Translations under genes and position numbers: made by a program
NCBI GenBank assembly: GCA_903907865.1
Contig: CAIVPR010000010.1
Location: forward strand, 1 to 32,317
Direction: 5' to 3'
DNA from: an uncultured Acidobacteriia bacterium
Lineage (GTDB): Bacteria > Acidobacteriota > Terriglobia > Bryobacterales > Bryobacteraceae
Length of the DNA: 32,317 nt
Shown: piece after piece, positions 7,887 through 16,583 of the stretch
Numbering within the stretch: position 1 is the stretch's first letter
Layout: every line of letters starts with the position of its first letter
Notes under the pieces: generated by a model
The model's database searches: none
The model's input: only the letters and a program-made list of their open reading frames with translations
What the model was told of the DNA's origin: nothing

Positions 7887-8299
7887 AACCGCTTTTCGCA
7901 GACACCTTCTATTGGATCGCAGTGACGGACTGGCGCGAAAGTAGTCACGCGGCAGCATTGGCACTGACTACAGAAAGGCAAGCAGCCGGTCTCGTCACAA
8001 CGGATGAAGTCTTGACAGAGTTTTTCGCATTCTTCTCCAACGCGCCGGAACCAATGAGGCGATGGGTCGCCAAGACTGCCCGGGACGCGATCTCTTCGAG
8101 GGACGTCCGGGTTATTCCCCAGAGCCGCGAGTCATTCCTCTCCGGCCTCGACCTGTACACCGCCCGTCCGGACAAGGGCTACAGCTTAGTCGATTGCATC
8201 TCCATGCAAACGATGCGGCGGCTCGGCTTGACCGAGGTCCTCACCAATGACCGCCATTTCGTCCGGGAAGGCTTCACCGCCCTCCTCCGTCGCGAGTAG
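7883..8299 (+). CDS. PIN-domain ribonuclease toxin (VapC-like)
   Basis: A 138-aa PIN domain. The four acidic residues that bind Mg are Asp7 (LFADTFYWIA), Glu46 (TDEVLTEFF), Asp104 (SLVDCISM) and Asp123 (LTNDRHF). PIN toxins cleave tRNA or rRNA until an antitoxin blocks the site. I chose GTG 7883, which overlaps the stop of the small upstream gene by 3 bases, over GTG 7865, which would lie deeper inside it; AAAAGAG just upstream serves as a ribosome site. It belongs to the type with a ThrAsp-x5-Glu spacing frequent in Acidobacteria and Cyanobacteria. All catalytic residues are present, so it should be active. Confidence 0.88.
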   Translation: MKPLFADTFYWIAVTDWRESSHAAALALTTERQAAGLVTTDEVLTEFFAFFSNAPEPMRRWVAKTARDAISSRDVRVIPQSRESFLSGLDLYTARPDKGYSLVDCISMQTMRRLGLTEVLTNDRHFVREGFTALLRRE

Positions 8300-8344
8300 C
8301 AGACTTTCTCCGCGCCGTAGGACGCCAGCGATAAAGTGGAAGGC

Positions 8345-10042
8345 ATGATCCGTGCCGCCCTGATTGCGCCGCTCCTGCTCACGACCCTTCTGACCGCCCA
8401 GGTGCCCGCCACCGACTCCCGCGCGACCTACCTGCCGAATACCGACACGCACTTCGCCACTCCCGTCTTCACCAATCTCGCAGCATGGGAAAAGCGGAAG
8501 GTCCAACTCAAGAAGCAGATCCTGTTTGCGTCCGGCTTGGACCCCATGCCCGCCAAGACCCCGCTCAACGCCCGCGTCTTTGGCCGCATTCGAACTCGCG
8601 ATTGTTTCATCGAAAAGGTCCTGATCGAGACCATGCCGGGGTACTACGTGGGTGGGAACCTGTACCGGCCTCTGGATGAGTCGGGCAAGCATCCGGCGGT
8701 ACTGAATCCTCACGGGCATTGGAACTACGGACGGCTTGAGAACCAGCCGCTCTATTCCGGCCCAAATCTCGGGGCCAACTTGGCGCGCCTCGGGTTCGTG
8801 GTCTTCGCTTGGGACATGGTCGGGTACAACGACACCGTCCAGACCCCGCATTCCTTCGGCACCGCGCCAAAAGGACTCGCTCCCGAGGAACTCTGGAACT
8901 TCGGCCCCTATGGCTTGCAACTGTGGAACGCCATCCGGGCGCTGGATTTCGTCGCGTCTCTGGACGGCGTTGACCCAGCGAGGATCGGCATGACCGGTGC
9001 TTCCGGCGGGGCGACGCAGACCTTCTCTCTGGCCGCCGTCGACGACCGTTTGAGCTTCGTGGCCCCCGTCAACATGATCTCGGCCATCATGCAGGGCGGC
9101 GATGTCTGTGAGAACGCGCCGGGATTGCGGGTCGGCACCAACAACGTCGAGATCGCCGCCATGGTGGCCCCCAAGCCGATGCTGATGGTCTCTGCCACCG
9201 GCGATTGGACGCGCAACACCCCGTCGGAGGAGTATCCGGCGATCCGGCGCCTGTACGAGCTGTACGGGAAGCCGGAGAACCTCGAGACGGTGCATCTCGA
9301 CGCACCGCACAACTACAACCAGGCCAACCGCGAGTTCGTGTACCGCTTCTTTGCCAAACACGTACTGCACCTTCCGGACGCTGGCCAGATTACGGAGAAG
9401 AATGCGGATGTCCAGAAGCTGCAGGACATGCTGGCCTTGTCGGGTCAACCGTTGCCGGCGGGAGCGAAGACGTACGACCAGATCTTCGCGCAATGGAAGC
9501 AGCGGGTGCCGACAGATGCAAAGGAAACACTGCGGATGGCCTTGGGAGTCGAGTGGCCTGATTCTGTCGTCAGCGACACCACTACGCTGAGTCGGCCCGC
9601 GGCCAAAGATCGTGTTGCGTACGCGTGGTCGGACGGCCAGGGAGCTCCCGTTCTTGTCGTAGGTGGGACCAAGGCTGACGCACCCACTGGCCGGCCGGTG
9701 CTCACTGTGGAGGTGTTCAAGACCCGCGACCAGTCAGGGAAGCACTTCCTCGCGTTCAACCGGACCGACGACCAATGCCGCGTGCAGGACGTGCTGACCG
9801 CGATGGCATGGCTGCACGCCAAGTTTCCGGGGCAGACGGTGGAGGTTGTGGGTATCGGGCTGCAACCGTCCCTGCAAGTGGAATTCGCGGCAGCCGTAGC
9901 CCCGATTCCGCTGAAGTTGAAGATCGACCGCAGCGCGTTCGGGGGCACCGATGCCGAATACCTCCGGAGCTTCCAGATTCCCGGGATTCAACTGGCTGGC
10001 GGCCTCGCGGCGGCGGACCGGCTAACCGCGAAGATGCAGTAG
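8345..10042 (+). CDS. Secreted acetyl-xylan-esterase-like alpha/beta hydrolase
   Basis: A 565-aa exported hydrolase with a signal peptide in residues 1-20. Two parts are visible: an N-terminal esterase domain (about 40-350) and a C-terminal Rossmann-like domain (about 400-560) typical of the AXE1/DUF-type acidobacterial esterases. The triad is Ser220 in GASGG, Asp287 (SATGDWTRNTP) and His322 (DAPHNYNQ). The NPHGHW segment (near 121-126) is the oxyanion loop. The role is probably removal of acetyl or other acyl groups from plant polymers outside the cytoplasm (inference). The start is ATG 8345; an in-frame GTG at 8336 would put three residues before the signal peptide. A TAAAGT box 7 bases upstream suggests a very short leader. 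It is convergent with the TonB receptor gene, 24 bases apart. Confidence 0.85.
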   Translation: MIRAALIAPLLLTTLLTAQVPATDSRATYLPNTDTHFATPVFTNLAAWEKRKVQLKKQILFASGLDPMPAKTPLNARVFGRIRTRDCFIEKVLIETMPGYYVGGNLYRPLDESGKHPAVLNPHGHWNYGRLENQPLYSGPNLGANLARLGFVVFAWDMVGYNDTVQTPHSFGTAPKGLAPEELWNFGPYGLQLWNAIRALDFVASLDGVDPARIGMTGASGGATQTFSLAAVDDRLSFVAPVNMISAIMQGGDVCENAPGLRVGTNNVEIAAMVAPKPMLMVSATGDWTRNTPSEEYPAIRRLYELYGKPENLETVHLDAPHNYNQANREFVYRFFAKHVLHLPDAGQITEKNADVQKLQDMLALSGQPLPAGAKTYDQIFAQWKQRVPTDAKETLRMALGVEWPDSVVSDTTTLSRPAAKDRVAYAWSDGQGAPVLVVGGTKADAPTGRPVLTVEVFKTRDQSGKHFLAFNRTDDQCRVQDVLTAMAWLHAKFPGQTVEVVGIGLQPSLQVEFAAAVAPIPLKLKIDRSAFGGTDAEYLRSFQIPGIQLAGGLAAADRLTAKMQ

Positions 10043-10066
10043 AGGTCCGCCGCCGCGAAGGCCGAT

Positions 10067-13000
10067 TTAGAACTCGAAACGCGCCACGATTTGCCCGGTC
10101 CGAGGCGACGGGATCGTGCCGCCCACGCTGTTCGAGGAAATCGCCGTGTAGTTCACATAGCCGAAGCCGCCCGTCAGCAGTCCTTGGGGCGACCGGGTCG
10201 GTGCGGTCGCCGGACTGCCCGTTGCCGGGTCCGACAGCGACTCCTCCCGGTTGAGCGGATTGAAGAACTCTGCACGGAGGCTGAGTGCCATGCGCTCCCG
10301 AATCTGGAACTTCTTGCCCAGGTTGATTGATTCCACAGGTCGGCGTTGGCCACGGAAATCGGAGTAATAGACCGTGCCGCTCCCGAAAACGCCCTGCGCC
10401 TGGTCGGACCACGCGGCGGGATTCAGAATAGTCTCCGTCGTCGGGTCAAAACAGCCGCAATTGGGATTCTTGAGGTAGATCGGCTGCCCGGGTACGCGGA
10501 ACTGGCGTGAAGAGCTCCCGGGCAGATACGTTCCGATGCCGTTGTTCGACCCCGGTGCTGCCAGCAACTGGCCACTCGAATACTGGCTGACGGTCCCAAT
10601 GGTCCAACCCGCCAGCACATTCCGTGTGAATGCGTTCTTCCTCAGGAAACCGTAGGCCGGCATCGTGTAGTTGACGCTGACAGAGAAAATGTTGGGCCGG
10701 TCCTGCGCCGAGAGGCCCTTGAAGTCTCCACGGCTGAACAGGTAGCCGTTGCCTTCGTAGTTGTCCAAGGTCTTGGAGAACGAGTAGCTTCCGGTCATCG
10801 TCAGTCCATGCGAATAGCGCTTGGTGAGCTTCATCTGCAGCGAGTCGTACCAGGACGCGCCCATGGGAGCCCACAAGGTCCCGATGCTCCCGTACTGCGG
10901 GAACGGGCGGAGGCTCTGGATCACCGAGCCGCTGTCCGGGAATCCAGCGTAGGGCTTCTTGAACCCGGCGTTGACTGCGGTCGCGGAGGTGATGGTGGAA
11001 GTCAACAAGGTCCGGGTGGCCGCTTGGGTGATATCCAAGCCGAGGTTCTTCAGAGTGGCCAAGCTGATGCCGTTGTAGGTGGTCAAGCCGCCGCCCGCGT
11101 TGATCCACGAACCCCGATTTCCCACGAACGACGCCTCCAGCACTGTGCCCTTGAAGATTTCCCGCTGTAGCGACAGGTTCCACTGGTTAGTGCGCGACGG
11201 ACGTCCGCCGTTCGGATCAATTGTCGCCGGGGAACTCTGCACCGACGCACCCGGTGCCACCAGCAGGCCCGGATCGTAGCTTGCCGCGTTCAGCGCAGAC
11301 AGGCTGTAGTTCAGCGGAGAGGAGATCTTGCCCGCCGCCACACCGTTGCCTGGAGCCGGGAACGTGACCGTGTTGAAGCCCATGCCCTGGCTGTTGCCGC
11401 CACCGATGTAGGCGAAGGTCGGGACCTGTCCATAGCTAATGCCCCAGCCGCCGCGGAAGACGGTCTTGGCATTGATTTGATAGGCGAATCCAATACGCGG
11501 TGCCACCGCATACGGATAGAGCGCCACCAGCGTGCAGTTGCATCGACCAGCGCCGTTTCCGGCATAGAGCACGCCGCCGAGAAGGCCGTTGGCATTCGGA
11601 TTGACAACCTTTGTATTGAAGGTGCTGGTCCGGTTCCATAGTTCACGGTTGGGCTGCTGGAGGTCGTAGCGGATCCCGTAGTCAATGGTCAACTTGCGCG
11701 TGACCTTCCACGTATCCTGCACGAAGAGGCCGAACGACGCGCGACGATACTGCGGAGCAACCGTGTTGCCGATGGAGCCGCTGTCATACCCGCCAAGGAG
11801 GAAGCTCGCAAAGCCGTAGCCAATCGCCGTGCCGCTCGGCAACCCTTGGCCATACAAGGGCTGCGCGGTCTCGGCGGCACTGAAGTTGAAAGCCGGGCTC
11901 AGGCCGATGTAGCTAATGTTGGTGAACGAATCGTGTTTATACTCGCCGCCCGCCTTGTAGCTGTGGTTGCCGCGAATCCAAGTCAACTGGGCCGTCCCAG
12001 TCGGCTTGTTGGTCACATAGAGGCCGCGGTTGCCGGGTCCCATTGCCAAGGTCAAACCACCATAAACGTTGCCGCCGATACTACCGCCGCCAAACCGCGG
12101 GAAGCCGGTACCGGGGGCGTTGGGGACCCCGATGGAGGTCGAATCGAAACCTGAACTGCCCACTGGAACCGTGTCCGGGTTGTTGTACCGGACATAGCCG
12201 CCGCCGATGTGCAGGAGCAGCGTGGAGCTGATGGTCCGGTCGTAGTTGAACCTCAAAGTCTTGCTGCGGATGACTTGGAGGCGAACTTGCGACAGTGGCT
12301 CGGGCAAGCCGTCGACACCGTTCGACTTGTCGACGTTCTCCCACGAGTAGTAGCCGGAAATCTTGGTCTTGCTGCCGATGCTGTGGTCGATCTTGATCGA
12401 CGGGATGAGCGTCAGCTTGTAGAACGCACCTTGGGCGATGAAGTTGTTCACCAAGGTATCCGCAATGTTGGGCTTGGGGATCATCGCCAGGATCTTGGCC
12501 GAGACTGGGTCGATGCGGCTCTTGGGGATGATGTTGCCGGCGAAGACTTGCAGGACGCGCTGTCCGGCGGGGTTCAAAACGGTGGTGTTGGGGTCGTAGA
12601 TGGCGTTTTGGAAAATGGGGCGACCCGAGAAGTCGTTGGCGAGGTTGCGGCCCAGGATGGAGCTAAAGTCGCCGGAAGCCAGCGCCGAGTTGGGGACCGT
12701 GGTGATGCCGTTGTAGAGGACCTCACGGTCGCGGTACTTCTCCCAGCTGAGGAAGAAGAAGGTCTTGTTCTTGCCGCTGTAGACCTTGGGAATCGAAACC
12801 GGGCCGCCGATGGAGAATCCGCCGTTGCTCAGGTGCTTGACGATCTTGACGTGGTGCCCATGGCCGTCGTCGGTGAACGGAAGACCTGAGTTGAAGGCTG
12901 TGTTCTGCAGGTAGTCGTAGACGCTGCCATGGTACTGGTTGGTGCCGCTCTTGGCAGTGAAATTGAACAGGCCGCTGCCGACGCTGCCGAACTCTGCTGC

Positions 13001-13663
13001 GAAGTTGGAGGTCTGGAGTGTGAACTCCTGGATGGACTCGACCGAGGGCTGGGACTCGTCGGAGACGCGCGGATCCAGCGAGCTGCTCGACTCCTGGCCC
13101 TCGTAGAGGATCTTGAAGCCGCCGTTGGTGCCGTTGATCGTGATGTTGTTCCAGCCGTTCATGGTCGCGCCGGGCACCAGTTGGGCGAACGAGAGCGGGT
13201 TCCGGATCGCGCCCGCGCCAATGCCGAAATTGATGGGGAGCTCGTTGATCTGCTTGCTCGTGACGGTGGAGGAGACTTCGCCGTCGTCGGATTTGAGCAG
13301 CGACGCCTCGGCTGTCACTTCGACCGATTCGCTGGCGGCTCCGACCTTCATGATCACGTCAACGCGCGTCGTGACCGCCACTTGGACCTCGATGTTGCTC
13401 TGCTCATAGTGGCTGAAACCGGGGCTGTCCACGGCCAGCTTGTAGGTACCCACCGAGAGTCCGGCCAAGGTGTACTTGCCCGTGCCGGTCGAGACGGAAT
13501 CCGTGCGGAAGCCGGTTTCGGGATTGGTCAGGACAATCTTGGCCGAGGGAATCAAGGATCCCGACGGGTCGGTTATGGTGCCGCTGATGGTACCGCGGTC
13601 GGTCTGGGCGAGCAGGGCGGTGGCAGCGGCGAAGAGCAGCGCACCTCGGACTAGAATCTTCAT
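10067..13663 (-). CDS. Oar-like TonB-dependent receptor with carboxypeptidase-regulatory domain
   Basis: A 1198-aa outer-membrane protein. Signal peptide (1-19, ending LLAQ); carboxypeptidase regulatory-like beta-sandwich (about 22-107, GTISGTITDPSGSLIPSAKI...); plug domain (about 120-235); then a long beta barrel with many aromatic strands, ending TGQIVARFEF with the C-terminal Phe used in outer-membrane insertion. This is the family amplified in Acidobacteria and thought to import large organic substrates. Length is normal (1000-1250). A good ribosome site (AAGGGGA) precedes the ATG. The promoter and a palindromic operator lie directly upstream. A secreted carboxylesterase precedes it on the same strand, and a secreted esterase converges on its 3' end, so a shared substrate is likely. 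Confidence 0.95.
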   Translation of the reverse strand: MKILVRGALLFAAATALLAQTDRGTISGTITDPSGSLIPSAKIVLTNPETGFRTDSVSTGTGKYTLAGLSVGTYKLAVDSPGFSHYEQSNIEVQVAVTTRVDVIMKVGAASESVEVTAEASLLKSDDGEVSSTVTSKQINELPINFGIGAGAIRNPLSFAQLVPGATMNGWNNITINGTNGGFKILYEGQESSSSLDPRVSDESQPSVESIQEFTLQTSNFAAEFGSVGSGLFNFTAKSGTNQYHGSVYDYLQNTAFNSGLPFTDDGHGHHVKIVKHLSNGGFSIGGPVSIPKVYSGKNKTFFFLSWEKYRDREVLYNGITTVPNSALASGDFSSILGRNLANDFSGRPIFQNAIYDPNTTVLNPAGQRVLQVFAGNIIPKSRIDPVSAKILAMIPKPNIADTLVNNFIAQGAFYKLTLIPSIKIDHSIGSKTKISGYYSWENVDKSNGVDGLPEPLSQVRLQVIRSKTLRFNYDRTISSTLLLHIGGGYVRYNNPDTVPVGSSGFDSTSIGVPNAPGTGFPRFGGGSIGGNVYGGLTLAMGPGNRGLYVTNKPTGTAQLTWIRGNHSYKAGGEYKHDSFTNISYIGLSPAFNFSAAETAQPLYGQGLPSGTAIGYGFASFLLGGYDSGSIGNTVAPQYRRASFGLFVQDTWKVTRKLTIDYGIRYDLQQPNRELWNRTSTFNTKVVNPNANGLLGGVLYAGNGAGRCNCTLVALYPYAVAPRIGFAYQINAKTVFRGGWGISYGQVPTFAYIGGGNSQGMGFNTVTFPAPGNGVAAGKISSPLNYSLSALNAASYDPGLLVAPGASVQSSPATIDPNGGRPSRTNQWNLSLQREIFKGTVLEASFVGNRGSWINAGGGLTTYNGISLATLKNLGLDITQAATRTLLTSTITSATAVNAGFKKPYAGFPDSGSVIQSLRPFPQYGSIGTLWAPMGASWYDSLQMKLTKRYSHGLTMTGSYSFSKTLDNYEGNGYLFSRGDFKGLSAQDRPNIFSVSVNYTMPAYGFLRKNAFTRNVLAGWTIGTVSQYSSGQLLAAPGSNNGIGTYLPGSSSRQFRVPGQPIYLKNPNCGCFDPTTETILNPAAWSDQAQGVFGSGTVYYSDFRGQRRPVESINLGKKFQIRERMALSLRAEFFNPLNREESLSDPATGSPATAPTRSPQGLLTGGFGYVNYTAISSNSVGGTIPSPRTGQIVARFEF

Positions 13664-13681
13664 GGCTTTGTCCCCTTGGAT

Positions 13682-13729
13682 TAAACGTTTACCGAACCAA
13701 GAATATCAGATTCCAGATGGGGGGGACAA
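13682..13729 (-). promoter_or_regulatory. Promoter and LacI-family-like operator of the TonB receptor
   Basis: On the minus strand TTGTCC (13729-13724) and TATTCT (13705-13700) are 18 bases apart. The perfect 10-base palindrome TAAACGTTTA (13691-13682) lies at about +2 to +11 relative to the expected start near 13693. A palindrome with central CG flanked by AAA/TTT matches the LacI/GalR operator type. No LacI-family gene is in the window. Confidence 0.55.
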
Positions 13730-13758
13730 ACGCGGGCGGCAGGCAACACGCACGCAAC

Positions 13759-13782
13759 AGGCGACCGGGGTGTCGGTCGCCT
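13759..13782 (-). terminator. Hairpin after the carboxylesterase gene
   Basis: A perfect 9-base stem (AGGCGACCG with CGGTCGCCT) and 6-base loop, 25 bases after the carboxylesterase stop and before the receptor promoter. No U-tract follows on the minus strand, so termination may be Rho-dependent or the hairpin may only stabilise the 3' end. Confidence 0.5.
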
Positions 13783-13806
13783 GAATGCGGCTGCAAGTGT
13801 TCGGAC

Positions 13807-15447
13807 TTACTTCTGGATATTCAACTTGTCCAACACTTCGTACCGGCCCCGGTGCGGTTCGGCCTCGGCGCGGGTTTCCACGTCGATATGGATCAACTGT
13901 ACCTTGTCGCCCTTGTTCGCGACCGGCCATTGCGGCAGGCCGGTACCGTTCGGGTTCCCGGTCTTGATGAAGTTGGCGAAGTAGGCCTCCATTGTGTTCG
14001 AAACCTTGTGGTCGTCCGGGGTCCAGTCGTAGACCTTGTTGGAATCGAGGTTGCCGAGGGCGTACTCGATTTCCGCCGAGTGCACCGCGCCCTTCGGCGT
14101 CGGAGGCGGCGTCGCGGGACCGTTGGATCCACCACGCACCACGCCACCTGCGAGTCCGGCCGTCGCGTTGCCCATCGCCGCGGACATCTTCGGACGCGGA
14201 CGCGAGTAGTAGTAACGGTAGACCGGCTTGCCGCCCGTCTTGCCGGAAAGTTCGATCCACTTCCACGTGCCGTAGGCGATGAAACGGGCACTGGCGAGGT
14301 CGGTCGCCGCCTCAAGGGCCTCGGCGTTGTTGGTGGCGCTGAATGCCTTGAGGACTTCGGCGGTGTTGTCCGGGTAGAGGCGGGTTATGTTCTTGGCGAG
14401 GTTCTGGGGAGTCGCCTCGTCGCGCTGGAGCACCATGCGCGCGCCTTGTTCTTCGGAGTTCCAGCCCGCCAGCAGCGGCACGTGCGCCTGCTTGCCGGAG
14501 CTGTAGATCGCCATCGGGGACTCGGGGAAGAAGTAGCCGTCGATTGTGAGAGGGAAGTTGGGAACACCCTGCTTGCCTGCAGCTTCCAGAAGCTTGTCGG
14601 CGGGCACGGCTCGCAATGCTGCCAAGTCCTTGGCTCCCAACGATTCGCCGAACTTCGCGCCCTGCTCTTCGGCCTTGGCCAAGGGAACCGGCGCCGACGA
14701 TCCGAGCACGGAGCCGCTCTCGCCGATGGCACCCGCGATCAGATTTTTCGACAGCGGCGACGCCATCTGGGCGCTTACGGCATAGGACCCGGCGGATTCG
14801 CCCGCGATGGTGACCTTCTTGGGGTCGCCGCCGAAGGCCGCGATGCTCTTCTGCACCCATAGGAGCGCGGCGTTACCGTCGGTCAGGCCGTAGTTGCCGG
14901 AGGCGTGGTGCGGCGATTCCTTCGTCAGCTCGGGATGCGCCATGAAGCCGAAGACGCCGAGGCGATAGCTGATGGTGACCGTGACGATGCCCTTGGAGGC
15001 CAAACTTTCGCCGTCATAGCGAGGTTCGGAGCCATCACCTGCGCGGAATCCGCCGCCGAAAAAGTAGACCAGCACAGGGAGCTTGGCGTTGGCGGCTTTG
15101 GCGGGTGTCCAGACGTTGAGGTAGAGGCAGTCTTCGCCCATGCCGTTCGAGCGGAAGCCCATGTCGCCGAAGAGGGCCTGCTGCATGCATCGCGGGCCGA
15201 ATTCCGTGGCCTTGCGAACGCCTTCCCAGTTCTTGACTGGAGCCGGAGGGGCCCAGCGGAGGTTGCCGACCGGCGGCTCGCCGAACGGAATGCCTCGGAA
15301 TTCACGGACGCCGGAGGCTTGCGGGCCGAGGCCTTCGACAACGCCGTTGGCGGTTTTGACACGGTCGGGTGTGGCTGCGGAGGCTGTCAATGCCAAGGAA
15401 AGGATGAGCCCGGATACTGCGGGTATCAGGGCGGGACGGAATTTCAT
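13807..15447 (-). CDS. Secreted type-B carboxylesterase
   Basis: A 546-aa carboxylesterase (PF00135). Signal peptide 1-24 (ending TASA). The family signature EDCLYLNVW is at 105-113, the oxyanion GGG at 131-133, the nucleophile Ser218 in GESAG, the acid is Glu332/333 (NSEEQG) and the His is His456 (GAVHSAEI). A Pro/Gly-rich insert (about 425-453) lies just before the His. It hydrolyses carboxylic esters in the periplasm or outside; the substrate is unknown. The start ATG 15447 fits the signal peptide; a longer frame to 15831 is not coding because it would cover the antisense strand of a hicB remnant. TAGAAT (15464-15459) ends 11 bases before ATG, with no ribosome site between. It may be coregulated with the TonB receptor downstream. 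Confidence 0.93.
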   Translation of the reverse strand: MKFRPALIPAVSGLILSLALTASAATPDRVKTANGVVEGLGPQASGVREFRGIPFGEPPVGNLRWAPPAPVKNWEGVRKATEFGPRCMQQALFGDMGFRSNGMGEDCLYLNVWTPAKAANAKLPVLVYFFGGGFRAGDGSEPRYDGESLASKGIVTVTISYRLGVFGFMAHPELTKESPHHASGNYGLTDGNAALLWVQKSIAAFGGDPKKVTIAGESAGSYAVSAQMASPLSKNLIAGAIGESGSVLGSSAPVPLAKAEEQGAKFGESLGAKDLAALRAVPADKLLEAAGKQGVPNFPLTIDGYFFPESPMAIYSSGKQAHVPLLAGWNSEEQGARMVLQRDEATPQNLAKNITRLYPDNTAEVLKAFSATNNAEALEAATDLASARFIAYGTWKWIELSGKTGGKPVYRYYYSRPRPKMSAAMGNATAGLAGGVVRGGSNGPATPPPTPKGAVHSAEIEYALGNLDSNKVYDWTPDDHKVSNTMEAYFANFIKTGNPNGTGLPQWPVANKGDKVQLIHIDVETRAEAEPHRGRYEVLDKLNIQK

Positions 15448-15533
15448 ATTCGTTGGCAATTCTATCAGGTGGTGGGCTGGTTGGGTGGTGATGTTTTGTA
15501 AGCTGAAGTCCTGCGGCCGCACAGGCAACCCGG

Positions 15534-15895
15534 TACGGAAAGTAAGGATACAGTTGGTTGCGTCGCCACGTTTCCAGACGTGCCCGAGACGATCACGCAG
15601 GGGACATTGGAAGAGGCTGCCGAGATGGCTACCGACGCCTTGCGCTGGCGTTGACGTTTTACGTGGGCAAGTGGAGCGGTTTCCGGCTGCACGCATCGCA
15701 GATTGCGGCAAGCGGCTGGTCCGACTTCCGCGACTGCGGAGGCCAAGTTCCGACTGTATTCCGCGCCCAGAGCCTCCGGATTGGACAAGCGAGCCATCTA
15801 GAGGAGATTCTGGGCACCAGCCACCTGCCACCCATGGAGGTTATCGACTGAGGCGAAGGGATCGAAGTGGTGTCGGAGCCCATCTGCAGCGACTT
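15534..15895 (+). pseudogene. hicB: Degenerate HicB-type antitoxin gene
   Basis: This fills the 457-base gap between the carboxylesterase start and the ParE stop. From about 15544 one frame reads DTVGCVATFPDVPETITQG followed by TLEEAAEMATDALRWR and a stop (15652-15654). This is the standard HicB partial RNase H-like fold (GxVATFPDxPxxITQGxTLEEAxxMAxDAL). The expected continuation ALTFYVGK appears in a shifted frame at about 15645. The HTH part returns in the first frame at about 15739 (EAKFRLYSAPRASGLDK, then a stop) and a HLPPMEVID piece follows in another frame near 15820. At least two frameshifts and several stops make it a fossil. No hicA is seen upstream. HicB normally neutralises the HicA mRNA interferase and represses its own promoter. 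Confidence 0.72.
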
Positions 15896-15904
15896 CTCCC
15901 ACGC

Positions 15905-16183
15905 TCACGGCCAATCTTGGGACCCATGGTAAATGCGCGAAATTTCGACCGCAACTTCGGTCACCTGGTAGACCGCAATATACGGCAACGGCGCAAAGAC
16001 CAATTCTCTGCGACCCGGCATGCGGAGGCTCGTGCGACCTGATCTTGGAAAATGTCTCAATTTGGCGCAGCCGTTGTAGATGGTTCGGGCAACCCGCCGA
16101 GCCGCGTCCGGGCCATCGAGTTCGATCCGTTCGCAGATCCGCTCCAAGTCGTCGGCGGCTTCCGGGGACCAGCGCACCTCCAT
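15905..16183 (-). CDS. ParE/RelE-family toxin
   Basis: A 92-aa toxin of the RelE/ParE superfamily: WSPEAADDLERICERI (5-20) is the usual first helix, then FPRSGRTSLRMPGRRELVFAPLPYIAVYQV (about 45-74) and a C-terminal strand RIYHGSQDWP. The pattern with HGSQDWP is more like ParE (gyrase poison) than RelE (ribosome-dependent RNase), but the target is not certain. The start ATG 16183 lies one base after the antitoxin stop, so the pair is translationally coupled. The longer open frame to 16243 would overlap the antitoxin and is rejected. All conserved positions look intact. Confidence 0.85.
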   Translation of the reverse strand: MEVRWSPEAADDLERICERIELDGPDAARRVARTIYNGCAKLRHFPRSGRTSLRMPGRRELVFAPLPYIAVYQVTEVAVEISRIYHGSQDWP

Positions 16184-16184
16184 G

Positions 16185-16409
16185 TCATCCCCGCAGGAAC
16201 CGGGAAAGGCGCACACCGACCTCTTCGTGTGTGAGGTAGTCACCCCGTCGCAGCGATTCCTCGCCCCGTTCTACGATCTCGACGAAAAGAGGCTCAGCCT
16301 CAAAGTGCCTTGAGACGACATCCTGGAGGAGTTCGTCTGTATTCCGACCGAGTCTCGCAGCGGAGTCCACCAACCGGGCCTCGATCTCTGGCGATAAGTG
16401 TACTTCCAT
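16185..16409 (-). CDS. ParD-like antitoxin
   Basis: A 74-aa antitoxin. The N-terminus MEVHLSPEIEARLVDSAARLGRNTDEL (1-27) has the short strand plus two helices of ribbon-helix-helix-like antitoxins, and the C-terminal part (45-70) is charged and helical, as for toxin binding. It has a perfect AGGAGG ribosome site (16419-16414), 4 bases before ATG 16409, and TAATAT (16431-16426) as a likely -10. It precedes parE by one base. The longer frame to 16514 is rejected because it would run through this promoter. It is related to the orphan antitoxin at 21583-21969: both begin ME-x2-L-x2-E, share L-V-x6-GR near residue 13-22, and align along their length. Confidence 0.82.
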   Translation of the reverse strand: MEVHLSPEIEARLVDSAARLGRNTDELLQDVVSRHFEAEPLFVEIVERGEESLRRGDYLTHEEVGVRLSRFLRG

Positions 16410-16583
16410 GTGCCCTCCTGACTCAATATTAGACTGGGCGTGTCTGCCATCACTGTTGGGCCCGGTGCGTCGTTTTCGCACTCGGTCGTTCACCCGATCA
16501 CCGAGCACACCCACGATTTCCGAGCCTCGCAGATCTCTGAAAGCGCGGGCCTTGAATTGGCGCGATCAACTATAGCAGGGTTT

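Noticed and set aside
12209-13654. Two long plus-strand frames opposite the TonB receptor
   Set aside because: Shadow frames of the receptor gene with no domain pattern or ribosome site.
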